64,000 nucleotides of DNA from Cymbidium sinense (taxonomy: Eukaryota > Streptophyta > Magnoliopsida > Asparagales > Orchidaceae). The stretch is from assembly GCA_021442155.1 (NCBI GenBank), contig CM038228.1, positions 15,107,179-15,171,178 of the forward strand, written 5' to 3'. The notes under the pieces were generated by a model that was given only the letters and a program-made list of their open reading frames with translations, did no database searches and was not told where the DNA came from. Both the position numbers and the translations under genes were made by a program. Positions 1-11,825 of this stretch are shown here, piece after piece (the first letter of the stretch is position 1; every line of letters starts with the position of its first letter).

Positions 1-3000
1 CCAAATTCACTTGGAATTTGGTCAAATCCTCTTAATTTTACACTCTTAGTGGACATGGACACTAGTGGTGCACTAACCCAATGGTTAATAAACCCAACCC
101 AAGGTCAAATCGACTCCTTCATGTCAAGCACATGGCAATCACTCCTCCACCCAAATTTAGCACATGGCACTCCCTCCACTTCCTCCAAACCGAACCATGT
201 GCAAGTTTAAACGACCTAACCAACCCATTGCATAGGGTGAATTTGATCAAAATGGAAGAGCCTTGCTCGATCGTTCGATCCTTCAAGGGGGAGATATACT
301 CCCCCTCATTTAACTTGAATTGCATAGAATCATACTCGATTGACTGAAAGAGACCTAAGGCAAGCTCCCCAAGCTCCCTCAAGTAATCCCCAAGCCATTT
401 GAATTCGCCTCTTCTTGGTTTCTTCAAGTCAAAAATAGGGGAGCTCAGGTAATTTTCCATTTAACTCAATACCTAATATCAAGCCAATTGCTCTTACAAG
501 CACCCTCATGGGACTCAACCGAGTTGATGCAGAGCTTCACCCAAGTTTTCAAGGCACTGAAGAGGGGACCTTGATCAAAGCCACAAGCCTAGAAGGAGAA
601 ATTTGGTCCATAGGGAGATCTACTCAACCTCAACCCCTCAACAGGCTTCATCTCACTAAGCTACCTACCGATAGTTGGAAACGGTGACACGTGAGGTATG
701 CCTTCAAACCGAGCCTAAAATAGGAAGTGGTTAGTCCTTTTTGAAAGAAAGGTTCACCCCATGCAAAATTGACCGTTACATCTACTTATGCTTACTCCTA
801 GATGGTGTGGGTAAAGTTTGAGTTCAATCCGAGCTCAATCAAGCTCGAATCTTGCCCTAAGGAGTGGACAGATGCTCTCTCCCATAGGCAAACTCAACGA
901 CGGATCATGGACCATACATTCATGCATTTTGGATGGACAAGCATGATCAAGCTGCGTAGGATCCTATGATTTATCCCTTAAGAACCGTGGGCTTAATCCT
1001 GGCCATTCGATCTTTGATCATACGGTCGAGAAGAAATCGCATAGCACCGCTGCTAACATGGCATTGAGATGTGACAACTTAAGTGATTAATCACATCATG
1101 CCACGTGAAAAGTGCACATCATGTTAGTGGTCCAGGTGGCACCAACGAGATTAGTCATATATTTAGGGATTTAATTACCTAATAATCATGGAATCCTCAA
1201 ATATTCATAACTAAATGTAGAAAAATAAAAAAAATACAAATTAAAATGCATTGTGAAGATAATGCATTATAGAATTCACTAAAATTATTTCTAATGGATT
1301 TTGAATAATGTATTTTCATTAATTAAGGATTTAGTGAAAACTTAATAACTTTAATTACTCCCTAATTACTTCATTAATTCTTTTCAAATTTCTTAGATGC
1401 ATTTAGTGGGATGACCTCTGCCTTTCCTAATTTTCTTGTGATTTATTAATGAGTTAATTAGGAAAATCAATTAATGAATCCTTAATCACTCTTTTTATGT
1501 AATCAAGGGTAATTAAGCATGTGAGCAGTGGTTTAGTCCCTTTATTAAGTTAATTAAACCTTGCTTAAGTGAAGAAGAGGTTTATGGAATGGGTTTAGGG
1601 AGTTTTTCCTAAGCCATTCCCTAAACCCCTTTCCTTCCTTAATCCAAACTAAATTAAGGGCTAATCCGCTAATCACCTACTTAATTAACTTGATAAATTT
1701 TTTAAAACATTCAAGAACTTAACCAATTCATCTTGGGTAGGTGCTTAGGTGTTCAATAACCTAAGTAAAAATCAAATCAACCCACTTGTGTGGGAAGGGT
1801 TATGAAAGTATTTAAATTAAACCCTTTAGCTTAATTAATTACTAATTGTAAGTCAATTGCATTAGGCCCATTTTTTTCTTAGGTGCATTGCTGATTTAAA
1901 TTCCTTGAGTGATTTTATATCCTACATTGGCTCATAATTATTTGATTAGATATGTTAAAGTGGTGTAGGTAAGGGGTAATTAATGAACATAATGTACACC
2001 TTAAACTAAACAAAATGTAAAATCAATCTAATGATTCTAAAATTAAACTAAAACAACTACACATGTGGGAAATGGGCTAGGATCAGGAAACCTCTTCACA
2101 TTTCTTAAATTCAAAACAAACTCAAATAGAATTAAAAATCTCCCTAAAATAAATTTGATTTACTTTCAATAATCTTATCTCATAAGATTATCTTTAGGAA
2201 TTAATTAGGGTGAATGAATTTACATGCTTTCATCACTTTATTTCTTTCCTAACATGTTAAATGTGTAAGTCATATGAAAATCATGCATTCATGTCTTTTA
2301 AAAAATGAAATATTTTCTTTGTGTCAAATTGCATGATTTGGCTAAAGTAAGAATATGAATGGATATTATCACTATTAAATCCAAAAATTATTTTCAAAAC
2401 TTATAAATTAAATATCATAATTGAAAGGTATGCTACTTATAATTATTTATAAGCTTGCATGTGAGTATAAATATAAAGATGTGCATTGTGTGAATTTCCT
2501 TCTCTTCTCTTTTAGCATAGTTTTGAATAGGATTTTGCAAAGTGTATAGTTCATTTGAAAAGAACACAACACTTACTTTAATCCATTCCTATTCATTCCT
2601 ATATTATCACTTAAGAAAGATATTCATACTTGCATATGTAAATTACATAAACAAATCAACAAACAAACATAAACTTTTGCATTCTCTTTCCATGCATTTC
2701 TTTTTTATACATGCACATGTATTTAAGAAAAGTGGTATATTAGTTTGGACAATCATGAGTTGTGGCTTTAAGTAGCTAAGTGGTCTTGTACCTTACACCC
2801 CGGTGCTAACAATGGTGCCTTTCTTCTTTTTATACAGTAATGCATATGAAAAATGGATAAAAGAATCACTCTTTTTCTACTTAACTAAATCATGCATCAT
2901 AAAGCATCCAAATTTTCTTAATTAACTCTCCTAGCATTCATCATTAAGGTGTGCTAAACACTTCCATTTAGATGTATATATATATGGTTAGGATTCATCC

Positions 3001-3624
3001 ATATGCATCTTACACTTGTTGGGAAAGAATTGAAGTGTTGTGTGTTTTGCGATAGTATTTCACTTTACTTAATCTTAAAATACCTTTCTTTTTGAATAGG
3101 TTTGTTTAGGGAAAATATAAACTTAGGATTAATCAAAACATAATAAAATATTCACTAAATATAAATCAAATATGAATCTACCTTGAAATTATTACTTAGA
3201 GAGGAAGAGAAGTTCTCTTCTCTTTTCCTCTCTTTACAACAATATTAATTAATTGATTCATTCAAACCAAATCAAAAAATATAAAATAAAATCAACCAAA
3301 GTAACTAAATCTTAAATGAAACCTCTAAGTTGAACATCTTCACACTTAGAAAACTTCAACTTTAAAGCCTAAGCATACCACACAAATCTTAAATAGCACA
3401 CACATTAGTCACCACACCAGCTTTAGGTTAGGGGCATATGGTTTGATGTTTTCTTTTGTGATGATGTTTAGTGTTAGGGATGTATGTATGTAAAGCTGAA
3501 TGGTGATCTATCATATCTTCAGGGGATTGTGCTTAAGGGGTGTTGTGATAAAATATAACTACTTTTTCTTTGTGTAGGTGCTTATACCCTAGCATAATCC
3601 AAAATAGGTGGATTTGGTTACCCA
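1..3624. other. Unclassified AT-rich flank, no gene
   Basis: I see no convincing coding region here. The first 1.1 kb is less AT-rich than the rest and holds short overlapping open frames on both strands (81-347 plus, 119-460 minus) that match no family I recognise. A TATA-like run at about 2466-2478 resembles an LTR promoter, so part of this stretch may be an old LTR, but I found no partner copy in the window. The right edge at 3624 is set by the target duplication of the neighbouring retrotransposon. Confidence 0.5.
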
Positions 3625-3629
3625 GTGGG
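3625..3629. repeat. Target-site duplication GTGGG (left)
   Basis: GTGGG lies directly before the TGTG start of the left LTR and recurs at 18486-18490 directly after the terminal CA of the right LTR. A 5-bp duplication is the expected footprint of Ty3/gypsy integrase. It fixes the outer limits of the 14.86-kb element. Confidence 0.85.
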
Positions 3630-5216
3630 TGTGTCAAAATCCATATAAATATTGAATATAGTGATTTGAAAGTGTCTTATAATTTTTAGAGGCGATGGAA
3701 TAGTAGATAAGAACCTTGGAGATTTCACCCTCATTTTATGATTTTAGATCTAGTTCTAGGTTTAATGTAAAATTTAATTACCCTCCAAATAAGTAAGAGA
3801 ACTTTTGATTAAGGCTAGTCGTTAGATGAACCATAGTGTATAAGACATGTGGAGTTTCATCATTTGAATTTAATTTCACTTAAATTGGATAGTTGGGGAA
3901 TGATGGCGTGCCCCTCTAGATCTCATGATTCCATCATCATGCATTCTTAGTCTACTTATTTTGAGGTAGTCTACTTGTAGAAGGATCTTTGTCAACACAT
4001 GGGTTATGTCATCCAAGAAATTTGAGTAGACCTGGGGTGGTGTTTGTCTAAGGAGACAAACTTAAGTCTACCTTAGATGGGCTATTTTCCTATCAAGTAT
4101 ACCATGATTCATAACTCAAAAAGCGAGCCATTGGGGAGCATATGGGCTACTCGTGATTATATATATGAATGAGGCCAACCACATAAGGACTCGCCAACTT
4201 TCATCAGCATCTGCCAAGATTAGAGAACACACCACATCCTTGAGATTGATTGAAAGTAAATATATCATAGTACTTGATTTGATATTGGCCCCTTTATGAG
4301 CTAAAGTTTTCTTAATTTATCACCCGATAAACAATTATGAAAGGTGAATAGATTGAGTTTCTTTTAAGCTTTTAAGGATTGGATTCCATTTAAGCAATTT
4401 TAGATTGCTACTTAATTTGATTTGAAAAATTGATTAACTTGAATATGTTTAAGAGCTTTTAGATCATGTCAACTGTTTGCTAACAAGAATTATATCTACT
4501 ACACGATTAGTTTCTCATATTTTAGATTTGAAACTCTTATTATAAGTTTTTAGATTTTGTTAACCCAATCTAGACTTAATAAATCAACCCATGCATCCTC
4601 AAACACTTGACTTTAAACATTCAGCATAGTGTCTAGGCACATGCGGGTCTATTTAAGACTTTAGATAATTTTATTTCTGAATTATGAAATTGATTTTGTA
4701 TTTTTATTTAATTCCAATTTAGTCTACGCAGCCTTTTCAAACAATAAAATTTGCACTTGAAATCTCTATGTCCGAGCACATGCAAGTATTTATAGCTTTT
4801 GATAATTTCACCTAATTAGTGATTTTATTGATTTTTAAAATTGTAATTTAAAATAAAGTTCCTTAAATTTTGTTTTGAAGGAAAGCTCCTTCATTCATCG
4901 ATTTAGCTTAGTGTAATGCTTTGTAGAAAAATTTCGGTTGGCATTTGATGAATTGAATATAAAGATATCTTGCAATTATCCAATTTACTCAGTGAAAGCT
5001 TTAACAAGCTTTGAAGCACTTGGACAAGGCATATCGTTACTTTAAAATATATGTAAGCACTCATTCTCTTCTTATCTTACATGTATTTCAAGATATCTAG
5101 ATCAAGAAAATGATTGCTTAGCATATGAGGAATATTTGTTTCTTTTAAAATTCTATTTTTTAAAATATATAGTTTGAAGCAAGAATATTTGCCTTGAAAT
5201 ATACACATTATATTAA

Positions 5217-5220
<4 letters not shown>

Positions 5221-5251
<31 letters not shown>
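5221..5251. repeat. (TA)n microsatellite inside the LTR
   Basis: About 31 bases of alternating TA. The homologous site in the other LTR (16402-16485) has grown to about 84 bases. Confidence 0.95.
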
Positions 5252-5253
<2 letters not shown>

Positions 5254-6597
5254 ATTAGTTGAATGTGAACATATCTCATAGTATATGAAAGTGTCACATC
5301 ATTACATTTAAAAGCTTGCACAAGTTTGACACGAGTGAATGAAACTACTAATCACTTCAAAATATGTACAATCATATTTCTTTGAAGTTCGTTACATGCT
5401 TATTGTTGAACTTTCAACTTCATTATCAGATTTCTTTAAACTTCTCTTTTTTTATTTGCTTTCAATTCATGCATCGTGATGATGAACTCTAGTTAAATTA
5501 TCTTTAAAAAAACCATGTTTATACATATTAGTGATTCTTGTTCTTAATGAGCTATTCAATTCAATTCAACCTCATTTGAAATCTGATATGAATTCCATCA
5601 TCATTTGAAAGCTAACACTTTATAGTTATTATTTTACTTATCATTGCTCAAACACATGTTACACTGTTTAAACCTTCATTAGAAAGGTTATGAAATATCT
5701 CATTGATAAGTTGTATGATTGTTTTTTTAAGCAAACTATTAAACTCCCTATAAGCCCTTGTATTTCTTTTATGCATTTGTAACTTCACATTTGTTATGCT
5801 CAAAATTTCAGTTGAAGTCTTTTATTTAAATTCCATTTAGACTCTTTGATTATATTTTTTTCTATGTCTAAAATGTCGACGAAATCTCGAATTACATCAT
5901 CTCGTGTGTATGAGTGTTTTGACTTTTTGATCATTAGAGTGGTGTCTTATGACACCATAGCCATCTTCACACTCACTATGCCCTCATGAGGTCTTAAAAC
6001 ACAGAAAGAAAAATAAAATTATGTGTATTCATTTTTTAAATCTAAAAATTAAATGAAATTTATTTGGTCTTGGGGACATCTAGCGGATGTTAACTTTCAC
6101 CCTTGTAGAAGCGTTTCTGTGATACTACGAGTTTTCATCTGCGCACCTCATGAGCACGATGAGGCCTTCATACCCTCACTTTTTTGTTTTTTGGAGGAGG
6201 AGGAAAAGCTTCTTGATTCGGATTAGGGCAAGCAAAAGGAAAATTTGAAAAAACAAATATGGGAGCAAGAGAGTACTTACCGTCAGTTTGGAGAAGGAGA
6301 AGGTTACCCTTTGCGTGGGAATGGTTGGAGGCTTTAGCGAGCTCGTTCGAATGGAGGGAAACATTTGTCCGACGTCAGCTCACATGAAGGGGAGCTTGGT
6401 CTGGTCATGTGATCGCATGAGGGAAAGGGGAGATCGGGTCATGTGAGCCAGCCATGCATGAAGGGGGAGGCCGGTCGGGTTGAGCTGAGTGAAATTAGGG
6501 CCAATTTGGGTCACTTAGGGCTAGGATTAGATTTAGGTTTTTTCTAAACTGATTTTTAAACTGATTAATCATCTTTAATGTAAATTTATCTAAAATC

Positions 6598-6603
<6 letters not shown>

Positions 6604-6674
<71 letters not shown>
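6604..6674. repeat. (AT)n microsatellite inside the LTR
   Basis: About 71 bases of alternating AT. The equivalent run in the other LTR is 17753-17784, only about 32 bases. Confidence 0.95.
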
Positions 6675-6677
<3 letters not shown>

Positions 6678-6780
6678 GATGTTCCATAATGGCTATCAGT
6701 TTATGAGGTCATTTAGTTCAAATTGGCAATAAATTTGGTCAATTTCAGCTCAAAATATGTGTCGTTGCTTTCGACTACTC

Positions 6781-7440
6781 GACATTCATGCAAACTTTTC
6801 CAAATTGAGTATGAATAGTCTTATTTGATAGATTTCAATATTTCAAAGCTAACGGAGCAATCAATTTCATGAACGGAGGTTGTTTGGTTCACGTCGATTC
6901 TTCTTGACCTCAATATGCGTGTAAGCGCATTGATGACTCGAGTGCTTGATTGGTTAATCATCAAGTTGCAAGATATTTATATCCTGACTAGTTTCAATGT
7001 TCTAAATATGATGATGAAGTCCGTTCATCGATCGGAGGTCATTTGGATTGATTTTGGTAACGTCCCATGTATTTTAACCTCGATTTACGCACTGCCACTT
7101 CTGATCATTCGACATTTGCACAAACTCGTCTGATTTGAGTGTGGATAGTCTCATTTGATAGCTTTCGATGCTTTAAATCTAACGATATAATCAATTTTAC
7201 AAACAGAGGTCGTTTGGTCAACATCATTGCTTCTTGACTCTAATATACATTTCAATACATTAATAGCTCGAGTGCTTAATTGATTGATCATTAGATTTTG
7301 CAATATTTATATTTCAATAAATTTTGATATTCTGAATGCAACGATGAAGTCTGTTTGCCAATCAAAGGCCATTTTAACTATTTTTAGTGACGTCTAGTAC
7401 ATTTTGAGCTTTAGTTGTCATCACCTCAGTCTAATTTGAC
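6781..7440. repeat. Two-copy tandem duplication (about 330 bp) in the LTR U3 end
   Basis: Landmarks repeat at a constant offset: 'gacattcatgcaaact' at 6781 against 'gacatttgcacaaact' at 7111; CTCGAGTGCTT near 6936 and again near 7268; GATGAAGTC with its following block likewise. The same two units are present, with deletions, in the other LTR (GACATT near 17865 and 18150). The duplication therefore existed before the last transposition. Confidence 0.8.
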
Positions 7441-7483
7441 TATGGACTTGACTTGACTTATGACACATAGGTGGAGGTCAAAT

Positions 7484-7492
7484 GCCCCCAAT
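7484..7492 (-). other. Polypurine tract of the minus-strand gypsy element
   Basis: On the minus strand the sequence reads ATTGGGGGC directly before the start of the 3' LTR. Polypurine tracts prime plus-strand DNA synthesis in LTR retrotransposons and abut the 3' LTR. Its position on this side confirms the minus orientation. Confidence 0.75.
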
Positions 7493-8344
7493 AAATGTGA
7501 TTCTATATAGTCACATTGTTGAAAATTGGTTGACAGCCAGAACTTGGATCATTTCAGCTTCAATTGTGATAGCTTACAGAGCTTTGATAGGCTTTGTCAT
7601 TAGTATGCTGCCTTATTCAGGACATGATAAATGATGAGCTTAACTGATTTATCAGAATAGACTTATCAGATAGATAAAATTTTTTACACCATCTACTCTC
7701 TACTTTGATGGCTTTGCTGAAGATCTCTTTCTTTTATGTCCTTGCAGATTTGAGTTTCTCCAATCTAAGCTTAAGAGGATTTGATGAGATGGTTTATTTA
7801 TTTTGATGAAGGATTCTCTAGGGAATTGGTTTCTGCTTGGTGATTAGAAATTTCTTCTATCAGCTTTTAAGACTTGATGAAGGAATGACCTGATTTGTAC
7901 ATATTGACTTGTCAGGAAGTGCATGTATGACATGAATCCTGTGCTTGCTATTTTGATGGATTCATTGAAGGTTATGTACAAATGACCCAACCTCCTGACT
8001 TATATAAGGTCAACATTGAGTTATTACAAAGCGTGTCTTGCATAACTCTGAAATTCTTTTAGTTCAGCCATCGGCTTTGTTTGAACTATGGAATTGCTTC
8101 CTTGGTCATGTGCTTGTTGCTTTGATGGACTTGATGAGGACATTGACTTTGATCTATGTTTTGAGCTTGATCAGATCATTTGAGAATAAATTGAGATATC
8201 ACCTGCATATGATTGATTTGAGGTAGCTCAATTGAAGTTTCAAGATTGTCTCTATCGATCAAGTGGAAAGATATCTTGGATCTGGTTGCTTATAATCATT
8301 TATCTTGAGATTGAACATCTACCTTTATCTTGTCATCATCAAGT
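7493..8344. other. Non-coding 3' part of the gypsy interior
   Basis: This lies between RNase H and the polypurine tract. An integrase of about 1.3 kb would be expected here, but I found no zinc-binding or catalytic integrase motif in any frame on the minus strand. A 62-codon open frame on the plus strand (8038-8226) matches nothing I recognise. Either integrase was deleted or the region was replaced. Confidence 0.55.
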
Positions 8345-9290
8345 GAGGGTAATCTTATGAGATAACATATAATGACGAAGCTTTTGGATTGCTAAGATTA
8401 ATGCTAAACAGTGCTTCTCTATCAAAGAGTATGCCATTTATGCTCCAATCATCCTCCGACTGATATGATAAAGAGCATCCTCTTTGCTTTCTTCATTATG
8501 TTGTGTCAATAAAGCCCCAAGAGACTCTTCTAACGTAGCTATGTATAGAATGAGAAGCTTTCCCGGAGTAGGCGCTGCAAGGATTGGAAGATTTAATAGG
8601 TAGCTTTTAATGCTATTGAAGGCTTCCTGGCACTCCTTGTCCCATTTGAATGGAGCATCATTCTTCATCAAGCTTGCAAATGATTGATAATGTCCTGATA
8701 GATTTGATATGAATTGATGGATGAATGCGAGTTGTACTTATAAAGAATGAAGCTGACGTAAACTCTTTGACAGAGGCATCTCCACAATTACCTTGATTTT
8801 GGTAGAATCTATTGCAATACCTTTGTGACGTACAATGTACCCAAGAAATTTTCTAGAGGATACCCCGAATGCACATTTTAGAGGATTCATCTTGAGATCA
8901 TATTTTCTGATTCTCTCTAATATAATTCTCAAGTCTTCAAAGTGATTTTCACGATTTAAGCTTTTCACCACCAAATTCGTCAACATAACATTCCACCTTT
9001 TGATGAATCAACTCATCAAAAAATCATGGCTCTTTTGGTATGTAGCTCCAGCATTTTTTAAAGGCATGACCAGCAATAGATAGATGTTTAAATGATGTAT
9101 ATTTTTCATCTTCAGGTGTCATTTTGATTTGGTTGTATCCTGATGATCCGTCCATGAACATATCATAGTTAAAGTTGGAAGTGTTGTCCACTAATAGTTC
9201 GATATTGGAAGAAAGTCATCTTTTGGGCACGCCTTATTTAAGTCGAAGTCAAGAGATGGATTTGGCCGTTCTTCTTCTCGGATAATATTA
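8345..9290 (-). pseudogene. Gypsy reverse transcriptase and RNase H remnant
   Basis: Reading the minus strand from 9290 gives EKKNGQ, then DFDLNKACPKDD, DGSSGYNQIKM, MPLKNAGATYQ, then KSLNRENHFEDLRIILER, PLKCAFGVSSRKFLGYIV and the RT connection. RNase H follows (FKWDKECQEAFNSIKSYL; ESLGALLTQHNEE; HCLALILAIQKLRHYMLSHK). These are the standard RT and RNase H landmarks of plant Ty3/gypsy pol. Frameshifts separate several blocks, and the YVDD catalytic box is not intact at its expected place ahead of LVVKS. RNase H reads to about 8345 and then stops matching. The protein copies element RNA into DNA in the intact family; this copy cannot. Confidence 0.88.
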
Positions 9291-10444
9291 CATACTTCTC
9301 CTCGGATGAAGCTTGATTAGCTTCTTAGTTTCTAATTACCTTCTTCAATCTCAATCTCATTCTTTAGGAGCTTGCTTAACAAGCATCTAGTTTAATAGCT
9401 AGTTTATGAATTGCTACATCAGGATAAGCGGCATTTCAATATGTCAGGAAAGCAATCCAATTCACAAAGTAATTTTTTAGCTCTTCAACTTTCAGAGGGA
9501 AAGAAGTTGGATGGGATCATCCGCTCTAGGTTCTTTAAGTTCATCCATAGTAGCTATTTGTCCACCATCTTCAAGTTCTTGTGTGGGATTGGCTTCTTCT
9601 TCATCATTTTTAAGAATTTCATGGAATCATCTTCTTCATCTATTAGTCTCATCTCGCCTATTATATTATAAGCTCTATTTTGATGAGATTTGGATGAACC
9701 CAAGACCTTTAGTGATAAACTTATCACTTCTTCATGATGCTTGAGGACTTCTTTGGCTCCACATCTTGTTAAAGATTTGAGTCTATGTTTAGTAGTTCAA
9801 TATGAATTCCAAGCTTATGCATCATTCTTCATTTTTTGGATAATATATTGGTATTCTTGTTGGCACTATCTCATCATAATTTTCATGTTGAGTTTTCAAA
9901 ATTTGAGGCGAGACTCTTGATTTGTAAAATAGAGTTCTATTTCACCACTCTCACTCAATGATGACATAGAATGTTATCAATTCTTCAATATTATGAACCT
10001 CCAATTGGGTAATTTCTTTTGAATCAGGGATGGGTATAATTTTGAGTGAGTCATCCTCGCCAAGTGAGCTATCCTCCTTGACGACCATAGAACTCTATTT
10101 CCATAAGTAGATTCAAAATCATAGTCAGAATCACTTATTTCATACTACTTTTCTTGAAAGCTTATAAGTTCCTTAGGTTTGATAGAATATCTTCTTCTTT
10201 GTCACTTCCCAAATGAGGAACTAATTTTTATTGATTTAGGTGCAATCAAGTGCTTTAGGGAGAGTCGACATTGCCTTCTTTCTTCCTTTGTTTTTGCTCT
10301 TTCACTTTGTGAAATTGCTTTTTAGTTCACGAAGTGGATGCTACTTCAGAGGCTCTTTAGCTTAGGCTCTTTGAGGATGAAATATTTTGCATCTTCTTAG
10401 ATCTTTGCTTCATTGACTCAGAATGGTTGTAGGTTACTGAGAAT
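9291..10444 (-). other. Degenerate pol spacer between protease and RT
   Basis: On the minus strand this contains broken coding-like stretches (for example around 9450-9680) consistent with the linker between protease and RT in gypsy pol, but no motif I can name. Open frames on the plus strand at 9411-9744 are shadows. Confidence 0.4.
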
Positions 10445-10735
10445 TCAGAATTCTTCTCCATCTTTTAGATACTTCATACATTGATGCATAGTTGATGGGA
10501 CCATGCCATACTCATGCAATCACGGCCGGCCCAAGAGAGCTCTAAATGATGTATCAGCATTGATTACATGAAACTTGGCTTCTGTATATAAATCCGAACT
10601 TGCGGAGAATAAAAGAACCCGAGTTTTCTACCCTTTTCATTGAAACCATGAACCATCAACTTATCTCTCCCAAGATGTTGGATATCAAGTGATAATCCTC
10701 TTAATTCAGATTGATAAGGTCAATATTCAGAAACA
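10445..10735 (-). pseudogene. Gypsy aspartic protease remnant (C-terminal part)
   Basis: The minus strand reads AKFHVINADTSFRALLGRP, then a stop, then LHEYGMVPSTMHQC. This is the conserved C-terminal half of the plant gypsy pepsin-like protease, whose consensus I recall as 'ALLGRPWLH..VPSTLHQC'. Upstream, around 10735-10640, it reads SELRGLSLDIQHLGRDKLMV, the preceding protease strand region. The active-site D-x-G-S motif was not found. In the family the enzyme processes Gag-Pol. A TGG-to-TGA/TAG change at the tryptophan after GRP explains the stop. Confidence 0.75.
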
Positions 10736-11825
10736 TACTGGAGGGATCTTTTGTGAACACATAAGATCTTCTTAAAAATGTGATTCTGGGAGATCTTGAG
10801 TTTGCAATGCTTTCATGCATTTTTTGAGAAAGTAAGCTTCATAACTCTCGGATCTTTGAGCTATATCAAAGTTTCTCGAGGTCTTTGACATCAAGAGAGC
10901 CTGTACACATTTATGCAGATCTTTCAATGTGATAGAATATTATAATCTATCTTACTTGATTTAGGCTTTATCTAGATTTTTTGGAATAATATCCTTGTTG
11001 ACTTCAATTTATTTCCTTTATCTTTATTTGCATTTCCTTCTTTGATGAAGGTGGTAAGACTTTACCACTTCTCAAAATCACCTTATCTTGCTCGATTCTT
11101 CAAGAGGTAGTTTCTTCAAATTCCCTTCTTATTAGGAAGATTGGCCAAAAGGGCTAGACTCATTTTTCAATCATACTTTTCATATGATATTATCGAGTTT
11201 GACTCTTCTCCATCGAAAACATAGATCTTCATCTGAATTGTTATTATGTTGAGTCATTAAACAAAATTCAGATATTAGCTCCTCAGGCTCTTCTTGCTTT
11301 CTTGATAAAAATTTTGATGGGTTGGTCGAGTTTGTCTGACTTCCCTTATCATTTTGGAGTAACTGATGTTGAAGAACATCTGACATCACATAGATGATTT
11401 GACATGTCTCTACTGGACAAGATTCACCATTATCTTCTTCATCTAATTCAACAATGTGAAGTTTAGGCATGAAGTCCAAGCCTAAATGGTCTTATTTGGT
11501 GATACTCTCTAAATTGTTAATGATCTTTTGAGTTGTAGTTCTCTTCTTGATCTTCTTTTCTTAGCTTCTTTGATTTATGAGGCTTGCATTTAGTAGCTTC
11601 ATGTTGTGATGAAGTAGCCTTATCATGAAGCCCAAATACTTGGTTTAGGCATCTCTCTTAAGTCCAATATAGGTTCAAGTGGTGATTTCACTTAACACTA
11701 GGGACATTTTTATTTTGCTTCAACATTTTTATGTTCTTTTGGAGACTAATTTTGTCTTCATTTATGATTTCTCCTTTTTGTCTTTCGGATGATACGGAAG
11801 GACATAATCATCCTTGTCTCATTGA

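Larger units (their letters stand above)
3630..7483 (-). repeat. 3' LTR of the minus-strand gypsy element (about 3.85 kb)
   Basis: It aligns along its whole length with 14846-18485. Shared landmarks include GTGATTTGAAAGTGTC near 3661 and 14888, the phrase around 'cattcagcatagtgt', and the end TGACACATA...GGAGGTCAA. In element orientation it starts near 7483 next to the polypurine tract. Its first 750 bases hold a tandem duplication of about 330 bp. It contains (TA)n runs at 5221-5251 and 6604-6674. The inner boundary is good to a few bases, because the last bases differ from the other LTR (AAT versus ACA). Confidence 0.87.

Noticed and set aside
119..460. 113-codon open frame on the minus strand, overlapping an 88-codon plus frame
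   Set aside because: No motif or family recognised on either strand. The two frames overlap head-on, which is expected by chance in the more balanced DNA at the window start.
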